From positions 4,237,810-4,301,809 of the forward strand of contig CM041197.1 in NCBI GenBank assembly GCA_023078555.1: a stretch of 64,000 nt of DNA, given 5' to 3'. A program made the position numbers and the translations under genes. Every line of letters starts with the position of its first letter. Position 1 is the stretch's first letter. The stretch comes from Ulva prolifera. Lineage: Eukaryota; Chlorophyta; Ulvophyceae; Ulvales; Ulvaceae. The notes under the pieces are model-generated. The model searched no databases, had not been told where the DNA came from, and was given only the letters and a program-made list of their open reading frames with translations. This document shows, in pieces, positions 1 to 12,054 of the stretch.

Positions 1-993
1 CGGCCTCTGCCGCGGAAGCAGTGTTGCCCATGCATACGCCGCAGACTGATTGGCCTGGACAGCACGACAGCGCGTTGCATGCCCGTCTGTTTGCGGACAT
101 GCCGCTGCGCTCGAGCTGAAGCGCATAGGGGCCACACCAGACTCCTCCAACCATAACCGTGACACGCTGTTCGCAACACCTGCAACATGCATGGAAACCT
201 AACACCCAGGGGTCAGCCGCCACCCCTGCCATTGTTCTCCTAAACTGAAAGTGCTGTGAGAAAATAATATATGGTACACTGATCGCGTGCATCGTCGATG
301 GCCGCAGCACGCGCGGCACATCCCACCCAACGCCATGGCATGCATGTTAATGTTCTCGGTGCACCCTGTCGCCGGTGCCATGCATGCGGGTGCGTGTCTG
401 CTCAGACACCCGGAAGACGTTGGCCTGGCTGCCGCCGCCGCCGCAAACGCCCACCCCTGACGTGACAGGGAAGACAAAGAGCCGTGTGGCCGCAGCAGCC
501 TCAGCAGCCGCAGCAGCAGCGCCGGCCAGGGGCCGTGCAGCGCGTCCAGGCACCAGCGCGCGCACGAGCTCGCATGACACGCATGAATGGAGCGCCTCGA
601 TGTGGCCACAGGCGGCTGTCAGTCCAGCATCCACCGGGACGAGTATCATACGTGGCCGTTTGTGGTCGCGCCGGAGGTCGGGGCAGAGGTCGTGGAGGGC
701 CGCGCTCGCGGCCCCGGCTGCGCAGCCTCCGCACCGTTGCCGACGCCATTTAGGCTGATGATCTTTTGGGGGTACCGGTTCCAGGAGTACGTCTCCTGGG
801 ACTTGAACCCTGACTGCACACGGGTGTGGAGTTGTAGCGTGTGGGTTGTCGGTGATGTGTCGTACTGCGCGGCACTGTCAGCGGCCGTGTGCGCCGAGCA
901 TGAGCTCGTGCATATATACACAGATGTTCGCAGCATGGGACCGGGCGCGGCGGACTGACGCGCAGCAGGCTGCAACGGCCCCGTGTCTAAGGC
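1..993. other. Gene-poor flank beyond the ammonium transporter stop codon
   Basis: No gene is recognised here. Positions about 420-760 form a GC-rich patch that is open in several frames on both strands, with proline- and alanine-rich translations, as expected of low-complexity GC-rich DNA. It could be an exon of an unrecognised gene or part of the 3' UTR of the transporter, but no domain is visible in any frame. The remainder is AT/GC-balanced with scattered GCATGC words. Confidence 0.4.
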
Positions 994-3900
994 TCAGGTT
1001 GGGATGTCGAAGTGCAGAATCACGCAGCAGCACAAGCGGCACAGGCGCATGAGGAGGAGGCCAAGATAATAAGCGGCCTGTGGTGAGCAAGAGCATGGAT
1101 GGTCGCTGCTGCCAACTTAACAATTTTGTATACTTTGAGCATTGAAGATTCGGACCATGGAGGGCCCACGCTTCTCTAAAACCCGGAGGAGAGGCAGGCA
1201 GCAGGGGGGGGGGGGGGGGGGGGGGGGTGGCGCACGTGGACGGAGATCTGGGCGTCGGTCGGGATTCGAAGCACCTTGAGCTGGCGCAGCAGCAGGAAGA
1301 GGGGCATCATGATCGCGGCACACCATGCCATGAGCACCGTCACCCCGAGGAACTGCATGCCTAGCAGCTTGCCGCTGCCGCCGTACGCCACGCCGACATC
1401 GTACTCCACCCCCCTGCATCATCAGCCCTGGAGGGTCAGCGGCAGTGCTGGAGCATTGGGTACATGAACGGTTACTACCACCCAACATCAAGGTTCTGAA
1501 TGACGAAAGGCTACAAATCATGACATTGACTCAGCGATTGGAGCCTTTTGGGCCGTTCCGCCTGGTGATGTTCCGCCTGCACCCATGCATCGCAAAGGGC
1601 ATGCTGGCGGTGGCACGTGCATGAACAGAGGCATGCAGTCACTTGGTGGCACATGCATGAACAGAAGCGTAGGGAGGGCCAGCACAGCTGTGCACAGGTG
1701 GCCCCGGCGCGCGTGCAGGGTGGCGTAGGGTGGCGGCGCACGGCTCAAAGCTGGACACGGGGTAGGCGCGGTTGAGGTGGGCCTCGGTGGCGAAGAGGCC
1801 GACGGCGAGGCAGCCCCAGATGCCGGGGGAGAGGTGGATGGCGACGGCGTTCACGACATCGTCGAGCTGGAAGCGCAGCATGAGGTCCGACGTCTGCACG
1901 TAGAGGATGCCGCCGAACGCGCCGGTGACGGCGGCGGCCCAGGGGTGCACCAGCGTCGAGCCTGCACATGCATGGCAATGTCCCGTCAGATACGGCTGTG
2001 TGTGATCATGCGCATGCGCATGCATAGTGACAAAGGACAGAGGCCGGGCCCACAGCCGGTCCTCGGAATCCACTTGCAAACACACCCACTCATTCATGGC
2101 AGCATGTGTAGTTGTGTGGCGTCACACGAAGTGCCGCAGATGTCAGCACCATGCGCATGCGTGCATTGTACACGCACACAATCGATCAAGTTGCTGCTGC
2201 TCGGGCGGACAGTGGCCACGCCAGACAGGGCCAGATGTCCAATATTATGCAGCCTTTCAACTAAGCGTACACTGGGCGTTATGTTCGTTGGTTGTCAAGC
2301 TTCACGTCGCGGAACGGAGCAATCCACAAGAGGGGGTACCCGAGAGGGGCGGGGCGCGATTGCGGACAGACCCAGGTGGCTGCACCTCACAGTGGGAGGG
2401 AGCGCCGCACCGGCGGTGATTGAGACGCAGCCGGCGAGGATGCCGTCGATGCTGTGCACGATGTTCATGTCGAAGCGGTTGACGAGCGTCTTCCACATCA
2501 TCACCGCGAAGGCGGACGACGAGGCCGCGATCATCGTGTTCGTCCCCGACAGCCCCGCCACCGCGATGCGATCCCAGTCTTGCACGGAGCTCGCATTGAA
2601 CGACAGGAACGACACGAACAGGAGCATGGTGCCCATGACCTTGTAGACACCGCTGTTGCCCTGCACACACCAGCTGCACCTGTAAAGTGCCCAAGCTCTG
2701 TTGAATTCCTGAGCGCCAAAACTGTGCTAATTTGTCAATCGCCCCGCAAGGGGGGCTCATGGCCCCTCGTACCAATTCCCACCCCATGTTTTGCATGTGT
2801 CTGCGCCGTGATGCACATACGGAGCCCCCTAGTTAAAATCATACACATCAACACGGGACTTGAGCCCTGGAGACTCTGGCCGTGTGTAGGCATCCCCAGA
2901 AGATGGAGGCACTGCTGTCACGGACGACCAAAGAAAACCTTCATGAAGTGCTGACACATCTGGTCTCAGGACCGCCAGCATGCTGATGACCAGTTGTAAG
3001 CAGACCGAGAAGGACTCCCCTGCTTGGCTGCACGTGCCAGACCCACCTATGCCCTGTCTTCTCCCGACAGGCTGGTAAACTACTTGTATTTCCATGTGGG
3101 TCCATGTGGGTCCAGGCTCAGGCACGGTCACCGGCGATGCGGACGCACTGAATGGCGAGCCAACGGGGGGCACGCACACGAGCGAGCCTGACGTCGACAC
3201 ATGAGAGCGGGCGGCTGCGCCTGTTTACTAGTTTTGTCACAGGAAAATCACGTTTGCAGGTTGTCATTGTGTGTTCACCGACACGGCGAGTCTATTTTCT
3301 TTTTCATGGGGAATAAGCAATCATGCAGACATCCAAACCTTCATACACGGCAGGTATTGCCGGTAGGGCGGTGGTGCGAGATCGTGCCCGGCCGAGTGCC
3401 GTGCATGAGTGAATCCGTTGCAGAGTGGGTTCCGAGGCCCGGTACAGCAAGCCCAGCCTCTGTCCTTTGTGAGTATGTACAGAACACGCGCGGTCATGGA
3501 GCAGTGTCAAGATGCAATCGCGTAGCAGAGGCTCTGGCCCCCACGCCGGCCAGGAGATGAGATCTCCCTAGAGATGGAGCAGAAGGGGGGGGGGGGGGGG
3601 GGGGGGGCAGGGGCCGCACGACGGTGCCTTCGAGCTCCACGACCTCGCCGTCGATGCCGAAGCGGCCGTGGCGCGGCCCAAGCACAAAGACGGCGATGAG
3701 GGCCGCCATGCCGCCGAGGGCATGCACCATGGAGCTGCCGGAGTAGTCGAGGTAGCCGAGCACGCCGCTGATGAGCTTGTCGTCGTTGTACGGGGACATC
3801 CAGCCCGTCGAGCTCCACACCCTGCGCGCCGGACCTCTCCTCAGCGCAACTCGGCGGATGTTCACTTCACCTCTCAATTTGAGCGGCGGGGACATGAAGC

Positions 3901-6900
3901 TTGGATAGATCTATTGAGCGGAAACCTCAGCTGGTTATTCAGCCCGTCTTTTAAGTAGCGGCGACGTGGTGGTTGACGTGGACGGGACGGGAGAGCGAAA
4001 AGAAGGTGCACAGCATGCACAGCACACACAGCGCAGGTACTCTGGCAGCCTACATCGGCGGGGGCGCGCACCAGTGACCGGCGAGGGGGTAGACGAAGCC
4101 GGACATGACGGCGGAGAAGGCGAAATAGGCGAGCAGCTTGCAGCGCTCCGCCATCGCTCCAGACACGATGGTCACGGCTGATGCGGCAAAGGTGACGGCG
4201 AGGAACCACGTCGCCATCTTCATCGCGTCGTCGTCCGCGCCGATCATGAAGAAGTGCTGCACGCAGGGCCTGGTAAGTACATGCATACGCGATTCGACCG
4301 GGCTGCGCTTCTGGAGCACCGGATCCCGGGAACAGATCTACCTGAGGGACAAGAGAGCGGTGTCAGGAATTATGGCAGATCAGACCAGGGTACTGCTATT
4401 CAGGACTTCGCCTGTTCGGTCATACATGTGCCATGCCACAGAGGACATGGCCTCTTTTGACACAGGAATTGTGAGAGCTCTGACAATCTACTCTGCAGAG
4501 TGGATGCTGCCATGACTCAATAGGGACTGACAGGTTGGCACTGTCATCATGCCATGCTGACCATCAAACCATCAAAGTTCAAGTGATCCATTATCAACCT
4601 CATTCTGACAAGCTTGAGGATCAGCAACACAAAGCCAACCCAAATTCACAGGACTCACAGGACTCACAGGCAACCTTTCACAAGGCTCACTGTGTCACAT
4701 GTTGCCTCAGCTTCACAGTCAAGTCATCCTGAATCAGGGCAGTGTGCTGCAGCCACATGTACCAAGAGCAGTTGCAGGGAAATGGCAAACTTGAGGAAAA
4801 CACTTGTGATGTTCAGCACAACTATGCACAAGCTAAAGCTATGCAGACCAGATAGAGAGACCCCACAGTGGCACGGCCAGGTGGCATGGCATCCTCAAGG
4901 CCTGGGTCCCAGAAATATCTGGTAAACTGGGCAAGAAGTTAATGAAGTTTTTACAATAGGCGGGATCAGCCATCCCGAAATGAAACACAAGGCAGATCGA
5001 AAAAAAAATGCCCAGCCTTGGAAAATGTCAAGTTTGGACACTTTGTTGCTATACATTGGAGGTGTGCCAGGTGGACAGGTTTCAAGATGCCAGCAGGTGG
5101 TCACTGCTCATTGCAGGATGTGATATAAGCTCCAGCAAGAACAAATTCTAGATATGAGGTCCACTCAGATTAAATAGTAGGGCAAGCCACAGCAGATCAG
5201 AGCAAATAGTAGGGCATGTGGCGCAGAACACAGAAAAGGAAAGTCCATAGCAGTGAGCTGTAGCTGGGTCGTGCTGGTGCACTGCCTGAAGTAGATCAGG
5301 ACCTGTGCTCAGTCAAATGCTTGTGATGACAAAGATGCCATTCATTCCCCTCCTGACAGGATGTACACAGCTTTGAAAAGGTGGGCAGACAGTGGTTGTG
5401 GCCACATGGGTGCATATGAGACATCATGACAGCCACAAAGTTGTAGATGCACATGTTGTAGATGTACATGGGATGTCCAGAGTCAGGTGGAGTAACAACA
5501 GTAGGTCTGTAGGAATTGCCATTGTGCTCATGCACACGCAGTCTAGCCAGCCAGAGAAACACTACAAATAGCAAGCCATTCAAGTCCAACTGCATTCAAT
5601 TCAGAGCCGGCTTGCCAGCTGCAGGTCGTGAGTGTGCCGCACAGTCACATGGTGGACGGCTTTCAGGTAGGAACAAACTCACACTGCCACAGCTACATCC
5701 AACTGTCTCTCAGAGGTATCACAGTCCCCTGTGCACAGCTGTCAGTGCACGGGAGCGTAGCAGTCAGGATGAGAAACATGAGCATCTGTCTGCGGCATGC
5801 AGTGACTGTACAGTGGTCGGACTGATGTTGAGACTGCCAGGTGTCAATGGCATCATGGAATCTGGCTACATCAGCTGAAACCTCACAAGAGCAGCGCTTG
5901 CTGTTCTGTTTGACAGAGGGTGCCTTGGTCAATGCCTGATGGTCATTCGGCATTGCAATGATTGGGCATGGCACATGAGGTCTAGAGGCGCCATTCAGAA
6001 TGCTGCCATTCAGAATGCTGCGCTGGTCGTTTCTGGTGGGTGGGTGACATCGTTACTCTGACATACCCACACTGGTGGGTGGGTGACATCGTTACTCTGA
6101 CATACCCACACACCCACACGTGCTTGTGCTTGTGCACACGTTGCTGGTGTAAGGCCCCGCCACCTTTGCCCTTGTGACCCATGAGCTTGTGCACATGCTG
6201 ACAGCCAGTGGGGGCAGCAACTGCCCCTGGATGAAGTCGGGCATGCACGCGCCTCCGGGTGGCACCGGCCCAACGACCAAGGCACACACAAACACAGCAC
6301 ACAGCATACGCCAGTGCCACATGCACCACAACAGGCACCGAGGGGCCGCAGTGGCTGTCGGCGGCGCACCTTGTTGCCTGAGAAGCCGTTGCCTGAGCTG
6401 CCGTACAGCGCAAATGCAAACGCGAACCACGCGATGATCGTGATCGCCCCATCCACCACGTTCTGCACAACAAGCCACAGCGTTTTGAAAACACCGCGTT
6501 GCCTCAGCGGCTGTGGCGGTGCGGGGCCAGCAGGCCAGACACAGACCGATATCATTCGATATCAGCCGCGCCGCCACCGCGCAGAGCGCTGACTGGAAGA
6601 GGCCGCTGGGTCTATGCTAGCCTGGTATTGAAACACAACAGGTGGCTGCAGGTGGCTGGAGCGGCAGCATGCCTGCAGTTACAGGGTGTGAGCATCCATC
6701 ACAGGCTGAATGCCTGAATGGACTGGTAGATGCGCAATCCCGCGGGCTGAGGTACAAGGCATTCTGAGGCCGGGGGGGGGGGGGGGGGGGGGTACCTTTA
6801 TGAGAATATTCTGGACGTGGAAGATTCGGACGCTCCCAACTTCCAGCATCGCGAAGCCCAACTGCACGCAGCCCGTTTCCGTGAGTGGTGAGTGCAACCG

Positions 6901-8771
6901 CAACAGGCACCGCGGCAATTTGGCTCAATTTTCGCATTGAGCACGTGTGCCGTGCGCGTCTCGCGTGAGTGGTCAGTGGTTCTGGCGTATCGTGTTGGTA
7001 TCCGGGGCCGCTGTTTCTGTGATTGCCGTGCCACCTGGTGTCGGCCAGGCATGCAGCGCCCACACGATTTACTGTCCTCCTGTCTTGGGCGATCGTGAGG
7101 ACGGATGTTACAATGGCAAAGTTGGAGAGGCCAATAGCACCGCCTGGGAAACGCAGAAGCACAGCAGTGCCGCCAGATGTGATGATGTGGGGCAGAACAG
7201 CTACCCCAGCGCGGGCGGGGGGGGCAGGCCAGGGCCCGGGAACTGCCGGCTCTGCGCACACGGCAGCACAGACAGCCATGGGATCACGGTGGCAATGGGC
7301 TCTACAGTGCTTCACACGCCCGTGAGGTGACAAGGACACGGGGTCGCGAGGATTGACTGGCGAATGTTCCGATGGACCAGCACGGTGATGTGAAATGATG
7401 GGCAGATGGCACAGCATCCTGCCGGGGGCACAGCACTGCGACGTGTGTGTGTTTGTTTGGCAGCAGCCAGCCTTGGTGGCTGGGCCTGGGTGGCTGGGCC
7501 TCCGGGTGGGGATGGGTTTGTCAACGCATGTATGGATGATGTGTGCACAGCTGGTCAGCAGGCCACATGCTGAACCGATGCAGCAAGCTTTGGACCGTTG
7601 TGCTAGCGACACGAGCACTGGCGAGAATGGCGGCGTAGGTCAAGCACGAGTAACACTCTGGACGCGATCAGCTACTCGTCCAGCATCACGTGAGGTCTGC
7701 AGCGTGTGCTGCAGAGGTGGCTTGGCTGTCGGATCGGTGCCGGAGCCCGTTGGAGCAAGACTGGCTGCGTGCAATCAACAGATGGGGGTCAATTATTCGT
7801 ATATGGGAGGTACTGGGGTCGTGCGACATGCGGGCGGGCACAAAAGTTGCAGTCCGCGGCACGGGCATCTCCCAGCGGCCATCCTGAGCCGCGGTGGTCA
7901 GACAGCACCGAGGTGTCGACAGAGCTGAGAGCGGCTCGGTTGTGACGCATGGATCGATGGATCCCGCCGTGAGAAGTGTCTGGGCTGCAGGAGCGCTGGA
8001 GCACGTCCGCAGACGTCCGACGTCGACGATAGGGAGGAGCACGGTTGTTCGGGGACACGCTTGAAGCTCACACAAGCACGGCAATAGAGAATCGCGCACG
8101 GCAATGCCATGCTGAGTGATACAATATCGATTCCAACGTCATTGTTGAAAAGCGTTTCGGAGGGGCCATTTGGCGTGCATGCCATCATGCGCCCGCGTCG
8201 GGCGACGCAGTGCCTTTCAAGGGGCGTTGCAGGACCCCCGAGCGTCTCACAACTAGCAGGCGACAGAAGCCATGTTAAAATATGCGAGAAGTTTTCGAGG
8301 TATCCAATCACGGTGTGCATGGCCGCTATGGCCGCTACAGCTCAAGCGCAGGTGGTGAATCACTGGGATGGGGGCAAAGTCGTCCGCTAGAGTAGCGCTA
8401 CGCAAAGAAAAAGGAGGATACGATGCCTCGACAGTGACTTGAATGAACTGTACTACTGATTGTTGTGCGAAGAGATCGGGACGCCGAGCGCCACGATATC
8501 CAGCGTACACATATCAACACAACAGCACCAACGGGGCCAAGTTCTAGCAGGATATTGTTCAACACGTTCGAATGGCAGTGTTTCAGGTTGCGCTGTGGTG
8601 ATGGCAGAAGTTTTGTCGACATACCTGCATCAGGAAGACGATCACGGCATTCAGGAACATCCATGCTATCGTCAACGCGTCCTCGACTTGCTTTAGCTCT
8701 GTTGAAAAATCCATGGATTGTCCCGGAGCAGGATTGGGCGCCATCTCCTGAGGCGAAACGTTGTCAGCCAT
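994..8771 (-). CDS. AMT: Ammonium transporter, AMT family, nine exons, 474 aa
   Basis: An integral plasma-membrane channel/transporter for NH4+/NH3 of the AMT/MEP/Rh family. Exons in transcript order: 8771-8625, 6861-6796, 6462-6370, 4256-4072, 3821-3620, 2660-2411, 1961-1742, 1413-1236, 1077-994. Joined, they give 1425 nt with phases that agree at every junction, all GT-AG. Family landmarks are clear: LGFAMLEVGSVR in helix 1-2; VYPLAGHWVWSSTGW; LDYSGSSMVHALGGMAAL, with the conserved Asp and the first pore His; LGPRHGRF; and AIHLSPGIWGCLAVGLFA, with the second pore His. Length matches the usual 450-500 aa. The ATG at 8771 was chosen because it is the only ATG upstream of helix 1 that leaves a normal N-terminus. 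The last exon (AAYYLGLLLM..., 27 codons plus stop) is the weakest part: it follows a CACAG acceptor in the right phase but gives an unusually short, Cys-rich tail. Introns 2, 5 and 8 carry long C runs just after the donor on the sense strand. Confidence 0.93.
1204..1227. repeat. G24 homopolymer tract in transporter intron 8
   Basis: A run of 24 G on the plus strand. On the sense (minus) strand it is a C run starting about 8 nt after the GTGCGC donor at 1235. It is one of several such tracts near 5' splice sites. Confidence 0.9.
3330..3490. repeat. Dispersed repeat copy inside transporter intron 5
   Basis: This stretch shares an ordered series of short blocks with 47080-47370: a GTGC(T/G)CGT/CGAGATCGT-like block, CCCGGCC(T/G)AGTGCC, ATGA(A)TGAGTG, a CCT(A/G)GGAA/CCGAGG block, and CCTCTGTCCTTTGT followed by ACATACAGA or TGTACAGA. 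The similarity is direct to the eye although diverged. It lies in the intron between the exons at 3821-3620 and 2660-2411. Confidence 0.55.
3585..3607. repeat. G23 homopolymer tract in transporter intron 5
   Basis: 23 consecutive G on the plus strand. On the sense strand it is a C run starting 12 nt after the GTGCGG donor at 3619. Confidence 0.9.
5991..6111. repeat. Two small tandem duplications in transporter intron 3
   Basis: A 15-bp unit (CCATTCAGAATGCTG) is duplicated at 5991-6020. It is followed by a 39-bp unit beginning TGGTGGGTGGGTGACATCG, repeated twice at 6034-6072 and 6073-6111 with essentially no differences, so the second duplication is recent. Confidence 0.9.
6772..6792. repeat. 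G21 homopolymer tract in transporter intron 2
   Basis: A run of 21 G on the plus strand. On the sense strand the intron begins GTACC and runs straight into the C tract. Confidence 0.9.
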
Positions 8772-10290
8772 TGCTAATGGCAACGGATGCCTCGCGTTAT
8801 CGTCTCACTGAACCTTTCTAGACTGCCGTAAGTAAATTATTGTCAACAGAAGGCGTTCGTTTGAAGCAAAGTCTACGAATCTGAGCTCAACATTAGCCGC
8901 GATGATCAGCAACACGCACGTACATGGGCACCGAGCAAACCGCCGGTCTGCGTCCAACAGGTTCCTCAAAGTGTATGTATGTTTGTCATATGCTATGGTT
9001 GCATCTTCTCCGCCCTGCCAAAGCGCACACCTGGAAGCGAGGCCACTGTGCGTTCTCTGGATTCGGAGTGAAGTATTCCATGGCCATGTGCATGCGCACA
9101 ATGCATACTCTCCGCGCGTGCATGAAGCAGCCATGCTAAGCTAGATGCGAAGCTGCTTCGCGACAGATTCTTGTACAATGCTTCAAGAGGCCAGTGACCT
9201 CTTGTGTGCCACCATTGTGCCGCTTGAACCAAACCTTTTGTGCGGCCCGATCCTAAGTTGTACATGCATGTAGTGTATGGTATAAGAGGCATAGCCTGTT
9301 GCAATTGCTGAAGGTCGAAGCTGCAACCGACAGCGCTCTGGGACAGCACACAAGCACCCGGAGTGCATGTCGACGTGCACGTGTCAGCCGTCCCCTGGCT
9401 CATCGCATCGCAACACGAACACGGTACCATGCGCTGACACCGAACGCGTCCGTTGGAAAAACCGTACGCCGACGTCAGAGCAGTCGATATGTTCCGCATC
9501 CTGTGAATATCACGCCTACCCTGGTTCGATCAAGCGCTCGCTGATTTCGATGCATCGCGATGCGGGTTCAGTGCATTGCTGCTCACAAAGGCCGAGATAG
9601 TCGCTTCAGTGTACGAAATCGAATATGCGATAAGATTGCCCGTGTTATTACTTTGTGTTCATGATAATGTGGTACACGTGTGGACAAGCGCCTATACGCG
9701 TGGCGGGTTCTGCGCCGTTGGATTGCGGCGGATACCTGTTGCAAAGGGCGTCATGACGTCTCCACGAGGGACTGGAGTCCTCACCGGTGTGACAAGCTTG
9801 CCATGAATGGTTCGCTTAGTCGTTTGTCTGCAAGTATGCAGCTTCAGCGGTGAACGTGTCAGGAGAGCGAACAGGACCGCAGTCTAGCACTTTAACCTCT
9901 AAAAACTGGACATATGCTGAACATCCAGGACTCCTACTGGCGATGCCGCTGAGCCATGGTGCACCGCGTGCGCTTCGAGCTGTTGCGCACGTGGCTCGTC
10001 GCACGTCACGCGCAGAGAAGGTCGTGCATAAGTGTGTGCATGATGTCATCGCGCACAGGTGCGTGGGATCAGCTGTGGCCCCATCCGCACCCTATGCCTC
10101 AAGTGAGCCTTTGTTAAGCGTGGTAGTTAGAAGGCCGTAGTCGAGACGCCAATCAGCGCGACGCGACGCCGGCGCTATCAGGTGACAGTTGATCCACTGG
10201 TGTTCAGCTTGTGCTGACTCCAGCTTCAGATTGACAGGCACTGATCACGAGCACTGGGGCGCGGGTGTGGAGCTGAACCGTCGCGGAGAC
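8772..10290. other. Intergenic region upstream of the ammonium transporter
   Basis: No gene is recognised. The composition is balanced, short frames occur on both strands with no familiar domain, and no tRNA-like cloverleaf was spotted. The transporter promoter should lie at its low end, but no TATA box or other element can be defended from sequence alone. Confidence 0.4.
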
Positions 10291-10724
10291 ATCGGCGTGG
10301 TCATGCCGCGCCTTGAGATGGCTGCTGTGGACGTCGTGGTCACGCATTATGGGGCGTGACGCATACGCCGGCGGCCTCGTACGTGCCACCAGTGGCCGCT
10401 GCGGCACGGGAGACGCGTACGGGGGCGACGGCGGAGCGGGCGGAGAATTCTGTTAACATGAAGCAATGTTACAAAAGAGAACAGGAAGCAGGACCGCTTC
10501 CGGCGGGACGTGCCTGACCATTCCGGTTTGTTCCGTTTGCCATCGAATCGTGCGGCTTCCGAAGTCTGAGTCATGGGCAAGGCTGCCGTGAGGTTCATCG
10601 GCCAGTTGGGGGATGTGGCTGCTGCTACTCGTATCTCCTAAGGCGCGTTTGTCCAGTGGGCACTGCGGGGTTGCTGTCGGTGTCGTTGCAGCGGGGCAAT
10701 GCGGTCATGCATTGGAAGTCTGGG
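10291..10724. repeat. Member of a dispersed repeat family (other copies near 12740-13110 and 27590-27765)
   Basis: The block CCGCGCCTTGAGATGGCTGC occurs at about 10303 and again near 12757. The block GGCTGCCGTGAGGTTCATCGG followed by CAGTTGGGGGATGTGGCTGC at about 10577-10622 returns, diverged, near 13030 and as the reverse complement near 27690-27750. All three copies also share a GTCCA/CCCAGTGGGCGCTGCG-like block. Together they outline a degenerate repeat of several hundred bp that adjoins the 362-bp inverted-repeat element. Confidence 0.65.
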
Positions 10725-10866
10725 CTTGTCATTTCTCGTGAGCAGGGGTTGCGGTATGAGGCAGGCCTGGAAGACGCGATCCTGCCGGACTGAGGTGAGT
10801 GTGGTTGTTGTGTTCGTGTGTGTGTGTGTGTGAGTGTGTGTTGATGTTGATGCGGATGAGATTCAA

Positions 10867-10903
10867 TTTCAGTGTTTGTTTTCTCCCGTTCACTCTTTTG
10901 TAA
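10867..10903 (-). repeat. 37-bp repeat, reverse copy
   Basis: Reverse complement of the TTACAAAAGAGTGAACGGGA... element that clusters at 26.7-28.7 kb. Here it sits inside the 362-bp inverted-repeat element. Confidence 0.9.
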
Positions 10904-10996
10904 TCATCGCCGGACTGAGGTGTGGGTGCGGTTGTAGTGTGATCGTGTGTGTATGTGTTGCTGACGATTCGGATGAGATTCGGTTTTGGTATTTGT

Positions 10997-11017
10997 CTAA
11001 CCCTAACCCCTAACCCC
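10997..11017. repeat. Short interstitial telomere-like repeat
   Basis: CTAACCCTAACCCCTAACCCC: three degenerate CCCTAA-type units immediately next to the right inverted arm of the 362-bp element. It is too short and too internal to be a chromosome end. Confidence 0.7.
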
Positions 11018-11086
11018 TCAGTCTGGCAGGATCGCGTCCTCCAGGCCTGCCTCATACCGCAACCCCTGCTCACGAGAGATGACAAG

Positions 11087-11760
11087 CAGAAGATTGAATG
11101 AGAGAAGAGAAATACCACAACAGAATCTCATCCGCATCAACAGCTTCCAGGTAGACAATTCGCTGGATGATGCCGGATCCATGCTCATGATCTAATACAT
11201 TGATGTACTCCGGGAGTCCCTGATGACTCAGAACACATTCGGAATCGATACATGACATCGTCTTACAACTCGGACCACTGACCCACGTTACAATTTGCAA
11301 GATGTCTGCGGACCGACGTGATCTCAGGGCGACCAGTATCATCGGCCTGCCAGGGGTCCCGCCAAAGCGTCTCATATCATGATTATCACGAGGTATCAGA
11401 TGTGTGCGTTACTCGAGCAAACAGTCGGTCATCGTGCATCACGACTATCGCGAGCGAGATGCGTATCCGGCGCGTACGGACACATATAATTTTATACATG
11501 GTAAATGTCCCTGTAGCTAGCTACGCGTAGCGCTGTTCAAGTTTACGACCTCAACGCCGCATTCATGCTTATGTCAGATACGCCATGTGTAATCATGCAT
11601 ACGCACCCAGAACTCCGGATCGCGACTCGTGACCGGCCACGATGTGCCATGTGTCGGTCATAGATGAAACATCGGGTACGGAAAAATACGGCACAAACAT
11701 GTCAACCGAAACAGCGTTGAAACACACATACTAGCCACAATACACCCCCCCTTGTGGCTC
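11087..11760. other. Intergenic, nothing recognised
   Basis: Unique-looking sequence without a convincing frame. A GTAGCTAGCTACG palindrome lies at about 11512-11526. Confidence 0.4.
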
Positions 11761-11762
11761 GC

Positions 11763-12017
11763 ACCGCTGATGCGACCTTCGTCTCTGCAGCCGGAATTGC
11801 CGATCTTGATCTTGGTCCATGGCCTCCCGGACCATGGCCAGCTCCTCCCTGTCAGGGAGGCAGCCGCGACAGCCTGTGGCACAGCGCTCAGAGCTCAGGC
11901 TCAGGCTGGCAGGTGCTGTTCCATATGGCATGCATGAGCCGGCCGATCGAGTGGGAGGCCGGCGAACATATATACCTGCCGGCTGCATCCGTGCCTGGGA
12001 AATGGGGGGGGGGGGGG

Positions 12018-12054
<37 letters not shown>

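Larger units (their letters stand above)
10725..11086. mobile_element. 362-bp element with 70-bp terminal inverted repeats
   Basis: The left arm 10725-10794 (CTTGTCATTTCTCGTGAGCA...) is the near-perfect reverse complement of 11017-11086 (...TGCTCACGAGAGATGACAAG). The interior holds a GT/TG-rich stretch, a reverse-oriented copy of the 37-bp repeat (10867-10903), an internal diverged duplication of the arm-proximal sequence, and CTAACCCTAACCCCTAACCCC at 10997-11017. A second, half copy runs at 27400-27590 in opposite orientation, including the terminal arm. No transposase is encoded, so this is a non-autonomous foldback or MITE-like element. Confidence 0.8.

Noticed and set aside
3494..3600. 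Proline-rich proteins from frames crossing the G/C tracts
   Set aside because: Poly-Pro or poly-Gly stretches are translations of homopolymer tracts in introns.
6617..7618. 333-codon minus-strand frame
   Set aside because: It overlaps transporter exon 2 in a different frame and spans intron 1. The translation has no domain.
10997..11017. Chromosome end
   Set aside because: Only about three telomere-like units, internal to an inverted-repeat element, with normal genes on both sides.
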